Assembly (NCBI RefSeq): GCF_026210795.1
Contig: NC_089459.1
Location: forward strand, 2,108,001 to 2,172,000
Source of the DNA: Rhizophagus irregularis
Taxonomy: Eukaryota > Glomeromycota > Glomeromycetes > Glomerales > Glomeraceae
Direction: 5' to 3'
Length of the DNA: 64,000 nt
Shown here: positions 12,101 through 24,639 of the stretch, piece after piece
Layout: every line of letters starts with the position of its first letter
Position numbering within the stretch: position 1 is the first letter of the stretch
Notes under the pieces: model-generated
Seen by the model: only the letters and a program-made list of their open reading frames with translations
Databases searched by the model: none
Told to the model about the DNA's origin: nothing
Position numbers and translations under genes: made by a program

Positions 12101-13416
12101 TACACTCCTCTACAAAAAGTATCCGACCATCCTAAAAATTAAAAAATCATAAAAAATTCAGTGAATCCAACAATAAATTTATATTTATTTTAAAAGTTCA
12201 AGATATGAGACACTTTTTAAAAGTGTTTTTTTAGCTTAATTATTAATAAAATTGGCGGAAATTTTTAATTTTAAAAATGGCAAAATTCTTAACTTTTAAA
12301 CTAGAACAGTTACGGCTAAATGAATGCCAGAAATCAATTCTTTGACTAAAAAATAGCTTATGTTAAAAAATCAGAAAGGTTGGACTGGTAGTTGTCAAAA
12401 AATCCATTACTGTAGATTACTAAAATTTGGCAAAAATGTTGATTTTACTGTTTTTACAGGATCCCGGACATCACATATATAACTCACATTTGAGTTTTAG
12501 CAAATTCAATCAAAATTAGGTTAAACTCATAATTTTAGATAGAGCAAATTGATTGAAAATTAATTAATAGTCATAATTATGAGTTTTAGCAAATTGTATT
12601 GATTTTACAAAGTCATATTTTATATTTGAGCAAATTGGTACTTTTTTTAAATTTAACTTATTCTTTTTTTTTAACTTTATAAATAATATTTTTAAAAATA
12701 TTAGTTTCGGGATCCAGGTTATATTTTGGCCAAAATTAAGTATAATGTGGGCCAAAAACCATCTGTTTAGTTTCACACCATTTTATTTTTTAATAATTAT
12801 TTATTTAATTTATTATTTTTATTAATTATTATTTTATCTATAATCTACATATTTTATTTATAAAAATTGGCAGTTTAATTTATATTAATCATTTATTTTT
12901 TTATTGATAATAAAAGAAAAGATTATTAACTCATATTTTGAGTTTTAGCAAATTAGTATAGATTTGAAATGTGATAATTTGATTTTTAGCAAATTAGGTC
13001 TATTTTAGCAGAAGCAAAAAGTACTTAAATTCATGCAGATCAGTTATGAGTTATATATGTGATGTCCAGAGTCCTGTTTTTACATATAAAAATTATGATC
13101 TTCAGTAGTAGATTTTTTGACAACTACCAGTCCAACCTTTCTGATTTTTTAAACATAAGCTATTTTTTAGTTAAAGAATTGATTTCTGGCATTCATTTGG
13201 CCATAACTGTTCTAGTTAAAAAGTTAAGAATTTTGCCATTTTTAAAATTAAAAATTTCCGCCAATTTTTATTAATAATTAAGCTAAAAAAACACTTTTAA
13301 AAAGTGTCTCATATCTTGAACTTTTAAAATAAATATAAATTTATTGTTGGGCCCACTGAATTTTTTATGATTTTTTAATTTTTAGGGTGGTTGGATACTT
13401 TTTATAGGGGAGTGTA
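12101..13416. mobile_element. Tc1/mariner-type element with ~380 bp inverted repeats, no transposase
   Basis: Termini CACTCCTCTACAAAAAGTAT (from 12103) and ATACTTTTTATAGGGGAGTG (to 13414) are inverted and flanked by TA (12101-12102, 13415-13416). The arms stay complementary inward for about 380 bp, reaching CCGGACATCACATATATAAC near 12465 and its mirror near 13055. The middle (12490-13040) has no coding frame but carries several copies of GAGTTTTAGCAAATT (near 12490, 12580, 12940, with shorter variants). The long arms and absent transposase mark a non-autonomous element. The open frames at 12564-12776 and 13059-13274 lie in the arms and core and look accidental. Confidence 0.8.
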
Positions 13417-14160
13417 TTTTTTAAAAGCAAAATTATAATAATTTTGGTCAATATTTAAAACAAAAAGTAATAGTTTTCCATTATGTATTACTTATAAAAG
13501 AAAAGATTTTTATGCATTTTTTTTTGTTTCATTATTATATATAAATTCAAATCTGATTTTTTTATATATATATTTTAAAATTCTATTTTAGTATTATTAA
13601 AATAATATTTTAGCTTTAAAATGAAAAAAAAAATGAATTTGAAAAATTTGGTTCTAATAATTAATAAAAAAAAAGTTTTTTTTGAATTTTTTTTTTATTT
13701 AAAATTACAAATTATTTTAAAAAATTTTTTATTTAAAAATTATTATAATAAAGTAATTGTTAAAAACTTATATAAATAAAGTATTATTTATAGTAATCAT
13801 TTTTTATATTTTTTAAATATTCCAATAATACTAATAATACTATCATATTAATTAATGAATTAATAATAGTTACAATATATAATAATAAACATTTTCAGAA
13901 ATAAAGCTAAATTAACTAAAGCAGTATCTGTATTTATCAAATATGCAAGTATTTAACAGTCATTTAACCAATAAAATACAGTAAACATCCTTCATTATAA
14001 TGAATTAACCGATTAAATTCTTCACTATCATCTTGGAGGTGAAATCTATAGGGTTAGAATTTTGCAGCGATGCTGTAAAACCACGTGAATATTATTGATG
14101 TGGTCAATTTGTCACGTGCTAATTTTTTTTTAATTTTTTAATGCTGGCCAAACCATACTT
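13417..14160. other. Very AT-rich spacer
   Basis: It is dominated by A/T homopolymers up to about 13860. No gene was recognised. Confidence 0.5.
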
Positions 14161-14162
14161 GC

Positions 14163-14330
14163 CGTCGAATTAATTACGGCATATGAAGCTTATACCGTAA
14201 TATATTAAATCGCCGCAATGGCGTAATTATTTAATGCCAATCCGTAAATCTATAATGCTGATCTTGATGTTTTGTTAGATATTTAAATGGTAAAATCCAT
14301 ATTTCGTAATGCCGTAATTTCAATTCGACG
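14163..14330. mobile_element. Small MITE with GTCGAATT…AATTCGAC ends
   Basis: Left end GTCGAATTAATTACGGCAT is mirrored by right end GCCGTAATTTCAATTCGAC, giving a ~168 bp unit with about 19 bp imperfect inverted repeats and internal TTACGG/CCGTAA motifs. The target duplication is unclear. Confidence 0.55.
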
Positions 14331-15219
14331 ACACTTATAGATTAGTTGTATATTGAATAATCGAATTCAGCCCAATCAGACATAACCAAGCATTAATTAA
14401 AGTTGTTAGAAATCCTATATAATAATATACAGTATATACACTTATAATGTAGTACTAAACATATGTAATAATTTCGACAACAAAATATGTATGTTATTCT
14501 TAATGTTCTTATTACGAACTTGCGGATACATAATTGAATTTATAGCTCATAATTAAAGAAGCAATCTTCAATATTCGCATTCAACTTCAATTATTAATAA
14601 GTTTACTGAATTGCAAGATAAATAGACTAAATTAATTTTTGTCACTGATTATAAATGAATTGCAGATGAAATGTCTCATTTTTGGTTCAGAGATGTACAG
14701 TATGTTGAGAAAGTTTTTTCTTTTGAATATCGAAAGTGTCAAGTTAACAAAGAGTAATAACGATGTATCATGACCCCCTATTTATAGTACTATAGTATCC
14801 CCTCAAAAAAAATTTTCCGGAAATTTTCGGGTTTAAATTTTAAAAATTTGTAAAATACTCGGGTATAATAAGTTTGTACTTGATCTATTTCGTCAAGTTA
14901 CGGAAGATAATCCAAACATAAAGTATACGCATAAGCAAAAGTACGACAGAAAATAAAAACGTGAAAGATCATATGATCATAGAAATTCGATAACTAGTCT
15001 GATACGAAATTCTATAAAAGAAAATTTTTAATGAAAGATATAAATTCATCACATGACACACTACATATCTTGGCAGTTGGCACCTTGCTTTTTCACGTGT
15101 TACGAGCAGAGAATTTCATAATCAGTTTAATCGAGTTATTAGATTAACAGATAAAGTATGAGTATGTTTATGCACCGGTTGTACAAAAAGGTCATTTGAC
15201 CTTCCTAACCCATTAGAGG
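14331..15219. other. Intergenic DNA, no recognised gene
   Basis: I see no coding or repeat structure that I can support. Confidence 0.5.
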
Positions 15220-15229
15220 TTTAGTAGTA

Positions 15230-15900
15230 GTGGGTCATATGGTCATTTGACCAAGTAGAAGATTATTTTCATTCCCTATTTATCAAGGTAATAGTTTATA
15301 TTTAACAAAAAAACTATAAATTAAACCGTTTTTTCCTTTCCTTTCTCCAAAACTTTCCTTTACACCTTCCTGCGAACTTGGAAGTTTGAATTTTTTTTTT
15401 TTTTTTTCCTCGATTCCAAAAAACTGATGTTTATGATAAGAGTGATTTTGTAATATCTTTTAAATATCTATATCATATCGATAACATTTATTTTTATCTT
15501 TTATTTGTTTTAATTTTATATAATTTATATTCATTTATAGTAACCATTTTATAGTAAAGCATTTTATAGTAAACCATTTTATTATATTCTATTTTATTCA
15601 ATTTCAATTTTAATATTTTATTTTATTTAATATATTTTTATTTTTTTTATTTATTCAATTTATTTAATTTATATTTCATTTTAAAATTTTTTATTTATTC
15701 GATTATTTTAGTTCACTAAATAACGTCCCTTTTACATCATTTTTTTTTTATGTTCGGAGAGAAAAAATATTTTTTTTATCCATACGTGGGAATTTCATTT
15801 GTTTATTCTAAATTTCCAATTATTTGACAATTCTTTTTTTATGATTGTCCCAAATTGTACATATTTATCCCCAACATTTGGTTGATTGACGATAAATTTA
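15230..15900 (+). repeat. Leader-only relic of the HMG-gene segment
   Basis: Blocks shared with the leaders at ~7080-7600 and ~17395-18020 recur in the same order: TCATTTGACC, TTTTCATTCCCTATTTATC, ACACCTTCCTGCG followed by AAGTTTGAA, TTCGGAGA near 15756, CGTGGGAATTTC near 15785, and CCCCAACATTTGGTTGATTG near 15870. The HMG coding part is not found downstream. This is a third, more diverged copy of the same promoter/leader. Confidence 0.65.
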
Positions 15901-16917
15901 ACTAAATTATTTTACCTAATCTTACATACATTTTTAGATTGCTTTGATAAAAAACTTTTTTAAATTTTATTTATTTTTATTTATTTATTTCTCTTATCAA
16001 AGCAAAAAATCAGTAAAAAAAAAAAAAGTATTTTCAAAAAATACAATTCTCATACATAATTATTATTACAAGTATAGATATATTTTTGGTTATCATCAAC
16101 ATTTATTGGTTAACGCCATTATTTTATGACCATTTTATGTTACCAAATTAATACCAATCGGACCGAGCAATTTATTTTAACCGAAATAAACCCTTGATGT
16201 TACAATTACGTTAAATTCGATACGTGACGAGTAATAAATGAGAGTGATGAGTAATAATCATAACGAGAAGTGAAACCTAAATTGTTTAAGTAATCTCATT
16301 GGATAATCCAAATTTTAAGATTTTCCCAATCGGTTAAAACATCTTAAGTATTAAAATTTTAAAGTTGATCTTCAAATACTTTATGCTATAAACGCAGTAA
16401 TATTTTATTACAAAATATAGAAAATATAGTAAGATTATGAAATTCAAATTCATGAAATTTTTATTATCTAATCTAATCTATCTGAATTCGTGAACCAGTC
16501 ATTTTATAAGGTAAAATAATTGTAATTAATGGATTGATCTACATATAAGAAATTCTAAATAAATTAACGGTGTAAATTTAACAATTAAAGCTCGAAATGG
16601 TAGTTATCGAATTCAAGATTACGTGATACAAGATAGGAGGAATTCCGTTATAAATTCAGCCAATGAAAAAGTTTTAGAGAGCAAAAAGAAACTAAAGATG
16701 ACGTTTTAAAAATCAGCTGAAAATGCGTTACATATGGCTTAGATTCTTCGAAGATCCCGAACTTCAAAAAAAAAAAAATGGTGATTATTCTATTTACTTT
16801 ACAAAAACACTTTAGCTTCATCTATTTGAATTAATCTACTTATACGTTTTACGTTTTTTAGACTTCCTTCGAATCATTTTCTTTTTTTTTTTCACGTGTT
16901 ACCTGTCGCGAAAAAAA
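15901..16917. other. Intergenic DNA, no recognised gene
   Basis: It has short open frames only (for example 15944-16129), without motif or codon structure. Nothing was recognised. Confidence 0.5.
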
Positions 16918-16919
16918 AG

Positions 16920-17263
16920 TTGGCACGCAGTAAATTTACAATCTTTTAAACCGCGTTGAGGATTAATCTCACAGTTAATTAAGCATTTAAATAGATATGA
17001 AAAATAGAAATTGATATCATTATATCATTAACATTTAGAGAAATCATTTACGATAAATATAAGAAATAAGGTAACCGATGTTTGGGTCATGAGGCCCATA
17101 CATCGTACCACGGTAGGTCAGGTGGCATAATCAAAGTCCGAAAATTTTTTCTACATCTAAAGAACTCGTAATGCATCATAGATTTTTGTTTTGGTTGATT
17201 TTAGATTAGACTATCATAAGAAAATATTTATATATATAGGCGAGCCAAAAGTTTTGGTTGAAG

Positions 17264-17295
<32 letters not shown>

Positions 17296-18619
17296 TCTCG
17301 AGATTAATTATAACTTACCATATTTGTACGGACTAAAACAGTAAGTGTGTAAATCGGCACATGACCTTTTGTGCGACATAAAAATTGCTCATATGACCCA
17401 ATTCTAACTTATTTAGTTTTTAGTTCTAGTAAAAGTAAAGAAAAAAGTATTTTCATTCCCTATTTATCGAATTAATAGTTCATATTTTACAAAAAAAGTT
17501 ATAAATTGAACGGTTTTTTTACCTTTTCCCTTCTACTAAAAATTTTCTTTTCACACCTTCCTGCGGATTTAGAAGTTTGAAAATTTTTTAATTCGTTATG
17601 TATATCTTTTATTCATCACATATAAATGACATTTAATATTTTAAATTTTATTTTATCTTGATTATTTTATCTTATTACTTTATTTTTTTTTATTTGTTAT
17701 TCTTATTTATTTTATTTTATTTATTTTTTAATTTATATTTATTTAAAAAAAATTATTTTATTATTTTATTATTTTATTATTTTATTATTTTGTATTTATT
17801 CGATTATTTAATACGTTTTTCTTACATCATATATTTAGTTCGGAGAAGAAAACATTTTTTTTATACCCATTCGTGGGAATCCCCATTTGTTATTCTATCT
17901 ATCTCTTCAACGATTCGATATATTTTATGATTGTCTTCAACAAAAAAAAATAATTAATAATATTGTATATATTTATTATTTTTCAGCCCCAACATGTAAA
18001 ATATATTTGGTTGATTGGCGGTAAGATTAAAAATTTTATTTTTATTTTTATTTTTATTTTTATTTTTATTTTAATATATTTTATTTATTTTCATTTTTTT
18101 TTCAATAGAGGGGGTAGATTTAAAGTTTGATAATTTTTTTATTCTATAAAAAAAAAATTTTTTTTACAACAAAAAATTTATTTCAATTAACACTTATTTG
18201 GATATAAATATAAATCTACAACGCCAATATTTATTTTGCTGGAATATTCTATTCATAACGTAAATTATGTTAACCTAAGATAGAAGTTCATTTTTATCAA
18301 CACGTTTGAACGAGTTAATTTTAAAAATTTTTATGTGAATTCGTCATTATACTTTTTTTATATTATTTTTTTAGTTAAAAGATTTGATAAATAACAAAGT
18401 TTGTGACCTTTAAGGTACTCCTTCTTTCAGTGAGTATCAAAATTTTTTATTTCGTATAGATATAAAAGGGAGGAAAAATCTCTTGATTTCATTACTTAAA
18501 AAAAAAAATTTTTATTTTCTTTTTTTTTAAAAAAAAATATCAAATTGGCAAAAATACCAAAAAACCCCCCGAAAATTCCAAAAAATCAAAAAATCAAAAA
18601 AATCAAAAAAATTCATAAA
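16920..18619 (+). promoter_or_regulatory. Long leader/promoter region of the intact HMG gene
   Basis: This is the intact counterpart of the duplicated segment at 6842. The shared blocks are concentrated here (GGTCATGAGGCCCATACATC at ~17085, GACCTTTTGTGCG at ~17360, ACACCTTCCTGCGG at ~17555). A possible 5'-UTR intron has a GGTAAG donor near 18021 and a TTTTTTTAG acceptor near 18374. Simple repeats of TTTTA type at ~17755-17795 and ~18035-18070 lie inside. Conservation among three copies is the only evidence of a regulatory role. Confidence 0.4.
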
Positions 18620-19300
18620 ATGACTGAATCAATTTCTGCACATAAAAATAATATTAGACCCCCATTCCCTCCAGTCATAACGGCTCAAGATCTCATTCCA
18701 ACAGATATTTCATCTAATAAAGTAGAATCGGTGAGAATTCCTAATGCTTTTATAGCTTATAGGATGGCGTTAGTCAGACAATTAAAATCACAAAAAGTAG
18801 CATGTCACCGATCGAACGTTTCATCGCTCGCGAGTCGTTTATGGGCCGAAGAACCTGAAGATGTTAAAAATACTTATCGAAAGATGGCTACAGACGCGCA
18901 AATGCTACATAATCAAGCTCGTGGCTTAACATTTCTCTCTTACGAACAATCAACTTCAAGTGATAATGTTATGCAAGATGAGACCAATTCAGAGAATATA
19001 AACAATAATACGACTCAAGACATTGAAGCCGAACTTCTCGCGTTATTAAATTTACAAAGTTTACAAATTCAACCATCTTTACCACAAGGCAATCCAATGA
19101 TAACATCACCAATGTATTACGACAATAATCCTCCCACGACAACTTCGGTCACGGGTCCGTTCGATCACTACAATCTTGGAAATAATTATAATGGGAATTT
19201 TATAGGTAAAGGAGTTTATGAGAGAAGCCTTGAACAAAGGATCCAAATTTTAGAGCAACAGATGGCATTGTTTTACCAATTGTATTATGGTGTAGTGTAA
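18620..19300 (+). CDS. MATA-HMG (mating-type-like HMG box) protein
   Basis: This is a single-exon protein of 226 aa. I chose the ATG at 18620 because the frame upstream has only non-ATG starts and a lysine-rich stretch from the A-rich leader. The HMG box is at about residues 39-100: IPNAFIAYRMALVRQL (helix 1), SSLASRLWAEEPEDVKNTYRKMA (helices 2-3), then a HNQARGLTFLSY tail. Such boxes bind and bend DNA and act in the nucleus. In arbuscular mycorrhizal fungi this family is hugely expanded and mostly has unknown roles, so calling it a mating-type gene would go too far. The C-terminal ~110 residues are Asn/Gln/Pro-rich and end in a short coiled-coil-like segment (LEQRIQILEQQMALFYQLYY). A broken copy sits at 8009-8316. 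Confidence 0.9.
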   Translation: MTESISAHKNNIRPPFPPVITAQDLIPTDISSNKVESVRIPNAFIAYRMALVRQLKSQKVACHRSNVSSLASRLWAEEPEDVKNTYRKMATDAQMLHNQARGLTFLSYEQSTSSDNVMQDETNSENINNNTTQDIEAELLALLNLQSLQIQPSLPQGNPMITSPMYYDNNPPTTTSVTGPFDHYNLGNNYNGNFIGKGVYERSLEQRIQILEQQMALFYQLYYGVV

Positions 19301-21476
19301 TGTGATTTATTTTATTTATTTATTTTTATAAAAATATTCAAAATGGACAATTTTAACAACAACAAAAAAAAGGACATTTTGAGAAAGATTGAAAAAAAAA
19401 ATTCTTTTTTTTTTTTGATAGAAAATTACTGTATTTCTCCTTGTTTCAAAAATCATAAAAAAAATTTTAGCAATTAGCAATATTATATTTTATTATTATT
19501 CAATTTCAATTATCATATTTTTTTATTTATTAACAATTGGTTCATTTTCCCACCGATCTTTTGCATAAATATATATATTTATTTATATACACACAAAAAA
19601 AAAAAAAAAAAAAAAAAGTAAATAAAGAAATAATAAAAAAAATAAAGTAAATTAAAAAAAAAGAAAAAAGTAATTTAAAAAAGTAATTTAAAAAATTTTT
19701 TTTATTGATCATTTTTTTTTTTTTAGCCACAAAAAAAATAATAAAAAAAGTCTTGTATCTTGTAATAAAAGTAATTTTTTAACAAAAAAAAAATAAAGTA
19801 ATCCCCAAAAAAAAAAAAATTTTTTTTTTAAAAATCTATCTAAAATTGGTTAATTCAAATTATAAAATTATTTATTGTGTAAAATAAATAGAAGATCAAT
19901 GATTTTTGTTACGTATTTTTTTTTTTTTTTTTGAAATACGCAATTTTTTTTTACTCTTTTTTGAGTCTCTTTTTGGTAATAAATCAATGATGACGCATTC
20001 AACGCATTTTATTTTAAATTTTTCCACGATGGAAAATAATAAATACTTTCATAGTAAAGATTCTTTTATCGTGTGAATCAATAAAAATTAAAACAAGTTT
20101 TTAAAATTTAATTTCCCCCAACATTTTATTACATAATGACAACAATATCTTTTTCCTTTGGATGAACAAATTGTATTTAAAACTGAATTAATTTTAATTA
20201 AAAATTATTGAAATATTTATAAGAAATAATATTATTATAAATTTCATTCGTTCATCTCTTTTCTTTGTGTTCCTTTCTTAAAATGGAGAGTTGGAACCAA
20301 ATCAGGAACATACAAAGAGGAAATAAGTTTTAAAATTTTTTTTTTATTCTTATTATTATAAAAAAAAAAAGAAAGGATTTTAAAGATAAAGATTATTTTA
20401 TCTGCATAAAAAAAAATGCAAAACAAATTATGTAATAAACATGTAACAGATGAATCATGCCACATATTCATTGTCTATAATTAAGAAATTATAATCATTT
20501 CTGTTCTTGATCGTCAAAAATCACACGACAATATCCGAAGTTGATAGATAATTATTTTAAATAATGTTACTTATAAGCACTTATAAGCAATGTATAAAAG
20601 AATCAAAGAATTTGTATTGTTATATATATATTTATACAAAGACTTGATTTTTTTTCAATTGATGATTTGATGATTTGATAAAGATACAATTAAAAATATA
20701 ATAAAGATATAATATCCAAAATATAAAAATATACAAGATATTCAAAATATACAGTATATTCAAAATATATATTCAAATATATAAAATATAGTATATTGTA
20801 ATAGACTAATAGTAATATACTCTGTGACGCAGTAATTTCTATTTTGCGTATATATCGTATATATTGTATATTATTGCGAATATATTGTGAAACCTTTGAA
20901 ATCTTTCTTCAAACTCTATTTCTTAAAATAACCCATCCAAAAAAAAATAAAAAATTTATTTTTTCACTCATCTAATATAAAAGGAAATAATATTTTCTCA
21001 CATTAAATATTTTTATTGTCCAATTGTATTTTTTTGTGCGATGCGACCCGATTGCTTTAGATTTGTTTTCGAGAAAAAAAAAAAGATTTTTAAGATTTTT
21101 TAAAAAACAACAGTCATGTGCCGCCATACATTCCAAATTATCGTTAAAAAGTTAATTTTACATTGTTTTCTAATATATTCTTGTTTGTTTTTAAACTACA
21201 TGCATGGCAATAACCATGAAGTATTTTCGTTGCAAATCATTGTTCTCATGACCAATTTGTTCACATGATAATTCCATAAAAAGTATAAATTGCGCTTCTA
21301 AGTAGTTTTTTTTTACGAATTTGGGTTTTTTCAATATTCTTAAAAACTTTTTTTTCTTTTTTTTTCTTTTTTTTTTAAAAAAAAAAATCTTTTTTGATTA
21401 CTTTTATTTAAAAAAATCAAAAAAGAAATACTTTTCTTTCGCAGATCTTATCGAAAAGATCGACATCAAAAAGGAA
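19301..21476. other. AT-rich intergenic DNA between HMG and COQ10 genes
   Basis: Long A and T homopolymers occur at 19590-19830 and 21345-21420. A strong AT-rich tandem stretch of ATATTCAAAATATA type lies at 20690-20800. No gene was recognised. Confidence 0.5.
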
Positions 21477-22211
21477 ATGGTTCAATTTAATTTAACAAAC
21501 GTAACAAGTGCATTAAAATCAGTATTAAAACCACCACATTGTCGAACCTTTTTTAATGTATTATCATCAAAAAAGACTTATGATGGGCATAAGGTGATTG
21601 GGTTTGTATTATATAACGTAATATTTATATATATATATGAATGTATCATATCTTTCTTTATTTATAATATTCTTTTTCTTTTTTTAAAAATAGATATACG
21701 CAGAAACAGCTTTATGATGTTGTATCAAATATTGATGAATATAAAAATTTCATTCCTTATTGTACAAATTCAGAAGTATTAAAAATACAGGAAATTAGTA
21801 ATAGAGAAAAAAAACTTACGGCTGTATTAGGGGTGGGATTTAATGGAATCTCGGAGACTTACATATCTGATGTAACATGTGAGAAACCAGGATTAGTGAG
21901 AGTATGTATTAAAAAAAAAAAATATTTATCAAGAAAGAAAAAATCTAATATTGAAATATTGAAATTTACATTTTTAGGCAGATGTATCAGATGACTTGTT
22001 TAAAAATTTATCAGCTGAATGGAAAATAACTCCACATAGTGATTCTTCATCATCACATTGTGATTTGAATTTTCATTTAGAATATGAATTTTATTCAGTT
22101 GTGTATTCACAACTTGCAAGTGTATTCTTTGATGATATGAATATGATGATAATTGATGCTTTTGAAAGAAGATGTAATACACTTTATGGTCCACCTGCTT
22201 CTACTATTTAG
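21477..22211 (+). CDS. COQ10: Coenzyme Q-binding protein COQ10 (START-like), mitochondrial
   Basis: Three exons, 21477-21601, 21694-21901 and 21978-22211, join in frame to 188 aa. The introns are GTTTGT…TAG (92 bp) and GTATGT…TAG (76 bp). The ATG at 21477 is the first in the frame. The N-terminus (~35 residues, hydroxylated/basic, few acids) can serve as a mitochondrial presequence. After the first junction the family signature QKQLYDVVSNIDEYKNFIPY appears, followed by LTAVLGVGFNGISETYISDV and NLSAEWKI…HCDLNFHLEYEF. The last exon ends with a helix, FFDDMNMMIIDAFERRC. Yeast Coq10 is of similar length. It binds ubiquinone in the inner membrane and is needed for its delivery to respiration. All motifs look intact. 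Confidence 0.93.
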
Positions 22212-23160
22212 AATTAAATAAACCCCCCTAATTAGGTAAATTCGTAATTCGTGATTCGTGATTCGACATAATTTGAAGTGATTGATTTTAATCTATATCT
22301 CTCTCTTTTTTTGTAATTGTGTAGATTTCCTTTTTAAAAGACATTTTGAATAATTTTTTTTTTCTTTTTGGAGTACAAATAATAATATAAATATTTGTAC
22401 TTCAAAAAAAAAATCGAATATTTTTATTATAATAATAATAATCTCTATAAATAAATCCAAAGATAATATTTAAGTAGTACTAAATATATAGTTGTGAAAC
22501 AACAGATAAGTTTTTTCTGATTATGAATACCTATAATGAAATAGATGTTATTTAGATATACGATAATGTAATATGAATATTCCGAATATTCCGAATTTCT
22601 CAGAATGAATGGTCTGTTCATATCTGAGAACGATAATCCGGAATACAAAGTAAACAATCAATGTGTAAACAAAAACATTAAAAATTATTTTTTTTAAAAA
22701 GATCTAAATAAATGAAACTTAAAATGAATGATATCTAATATGGTCTTTTTTTGACTATCAAAAAGACCCTAAATTAAAAATATATTATTTTATTATGTTT
22801 ATTTTTTTCCGAATAAGGAACCAACCATCGTTTACAGTCCATTCATTCTAAAAGAAAAAAAATCTTTTGTTTATTTTTTTTTTCACCCTTACATTTCCCT
22901 ACATTCACTTACATTTTCCCTTAACATTTCTTACGTCTTTTTTAGGGAGAAAATAAACTTTATCTTGAAATTATTGAAAATTATTGGTCAATTTAAAATA
23001 GTAACCATTCCGATTGGTTGTACTACCTATTTTATTGTAATAATAAGGGGAAAAGGGGATTGGGGGAAGGGGAAATATTGAGTAATCATCCGAAAAAAAA
23101 AGAGGGCCGTAGAATTATGATTTAGTTTATGATAACAGATAATGTAATCATCTTTAATTA
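22212..23160. other. Intergenic DNA downstream of COQ10
   Basis: No gene was recognised. A small imperfect palindrome with TCCGAATATTCCGAA and TTCTCAGAATGA lies near 22580-22610. Confidence 0.5.
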
Positions 23161-23184
23161 CTTGTATTACCAGGAAAAAAAAAT

Positions 23185-24335
23185 GCAAACCCAATTTTTT
23201 CCAATTTTTTTTTTAATTGTAATTATTAAAAAAAAAAGGTTGTAATTATTTTTTAAAAAAAGTTTGTAATTATTAAAAAAAAAAGTTTGTGTAATTATTA
23301 AAAAAAAAAAGATTGTAACTATTAAAAAAAAAAGATTGTAATTATTAAAAAAAAGGTTGTAATTATTAAAAAAAAAAGATTCATTATAATTAAAAAAAGG
23401 TTGTAATTATTAAAAAAAAAATTGTAATTATTAAAAAAAAAAAAAGATTCATTGTAATTATTAAAAAAAAAAGGTTGTAATTATTAAAAAAAAAATTGTA
23501 ATTATAAAAAAAAAGGTTGTAATTATTAAAAAAAAAGATTGTAATTATTAAAAAAAAAAGGTTGTAAAAAGAAATTGTAATTATTAAAAAAATTATAATT
23601 ATAAAATTGTAATTGTTAAAATTGCAATTAGAAATTGTAATTATTAAGAAATTGTAATTACTAAAAAAATTATAATCATTAAAAATTGTAATTATTAATT
23701 ATTAAAGGAATTTCAATTATTAAAGAAATTATAAATTTATAATCATCAAAAAAAATTATAATCATTAAAAATTGTAATTATTAATTATTAAAAAAATTAT
23801 AGCTATTAAAAAATTGTAAAATTGTAATCATTAAGAAATTGTAATTACTAAAAAAATTGTAATCATTAAAAATTGTAATTATTAATTATTAAAGGAATTT
23901 CAATTATTAAAGAAATTATAAATTTATAATCATCAAAAAAAATTATAATCATTAAAAATTGTAATTATTAATTATTAAAAAAATTATAATCATTAAAAAA
24001 ATTATAGCTATTAAAAAATTGTAAAATTGTAATCATTAAGAAATTGTAATTACTAAAAAAATTGTAATCATTAAAAATTGTAATTATTAATCATTTATAT
24101 TTACACAAAATATATAATAATGAATTAAAAAAATTGTAATTATTTAAAGAAATTGTAATTATTAAAGAAATTGTAATTATTAAAGAAATTGTAAATTATT
24201 TAAAAAAATTGTAATTATTAAAAAATTGTAATCAGAAATTGTAATCATTAATTATTAAAGAAATTGTAATTATAAAAAAATTATAATTAATAAAAAAATT
24301 GTAATTATTAAAGAAATTGTAATTATTATTATTAT
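23185..24335. repeat. 1.1 kb A/T minisatellite based on TTGTAATTATTAAAAAAA
   Basis: Tens of imperfect copies of an approximately 17-20 bp unit, TTGTAATTATTAAAA(n), fill this stretch. From about 23640 to 24090 a longer higher-order block of roughly 200 bp, including GGAATTTCAATTATTAAAG and AATTTATAATCATCAAA, is present twice. There are no ORFs. Confidence 0.9.
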
Positions 24336-24359
24336 TTTTTTTTTCTGCAATGCATTTTA

Positions 24360-24532
24360 TACATGCTGCCCAAATTATTTTGGGATGCCATAATTATAAT
24401 TTGGGATGCCATAATTCATTCGGTTTATATATAATTTACTATGTAAAGTGCCAAAATAATTTGGGATGCCATAATTGAATTTGGGATTTTACTTATAATT
24501 ACGGCAGTCCAAAATAATTTGGGTGGCATGTA
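24360..24532. mobile_element. Short MITE with CATGCNNCCCAAATTATTTTGG ends
   Basis: Left end CATGCTGCCCAAATTATTTT (from 24362) and the inverted right end AAAATAATTTGGGTGGCATG (to 24530) are flanked by TA. Two further copies of AATTTGGGATGCCATAATT lie inside, so the 169 bp unit folds into a hairpin. It sits directly at the end of the minisatellite and just before a LINE tail. Confidence 0.75.
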
Positions 24533-24639
24533 TAATACATTTGATAGTTTATTAAATAGAGACAAGACTCAGAGAATACAATTATGACAAAAACTAAATC
24601 TAAACTATCTAATATTATTAACTACCAAACCACTCGTCA

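Noticed and set aside
17658..17930. 90-codon Phe/Tyr/Ile-rich frame
   Set aside because: It is translated T-rich simple repeat in the HMG leader, and the region is conserved as non-coding DNA in the other copies.
19542..19730. Lys/Phe homopolymer-derived frame
   Set aside because: It is an artefact of A and T runs.
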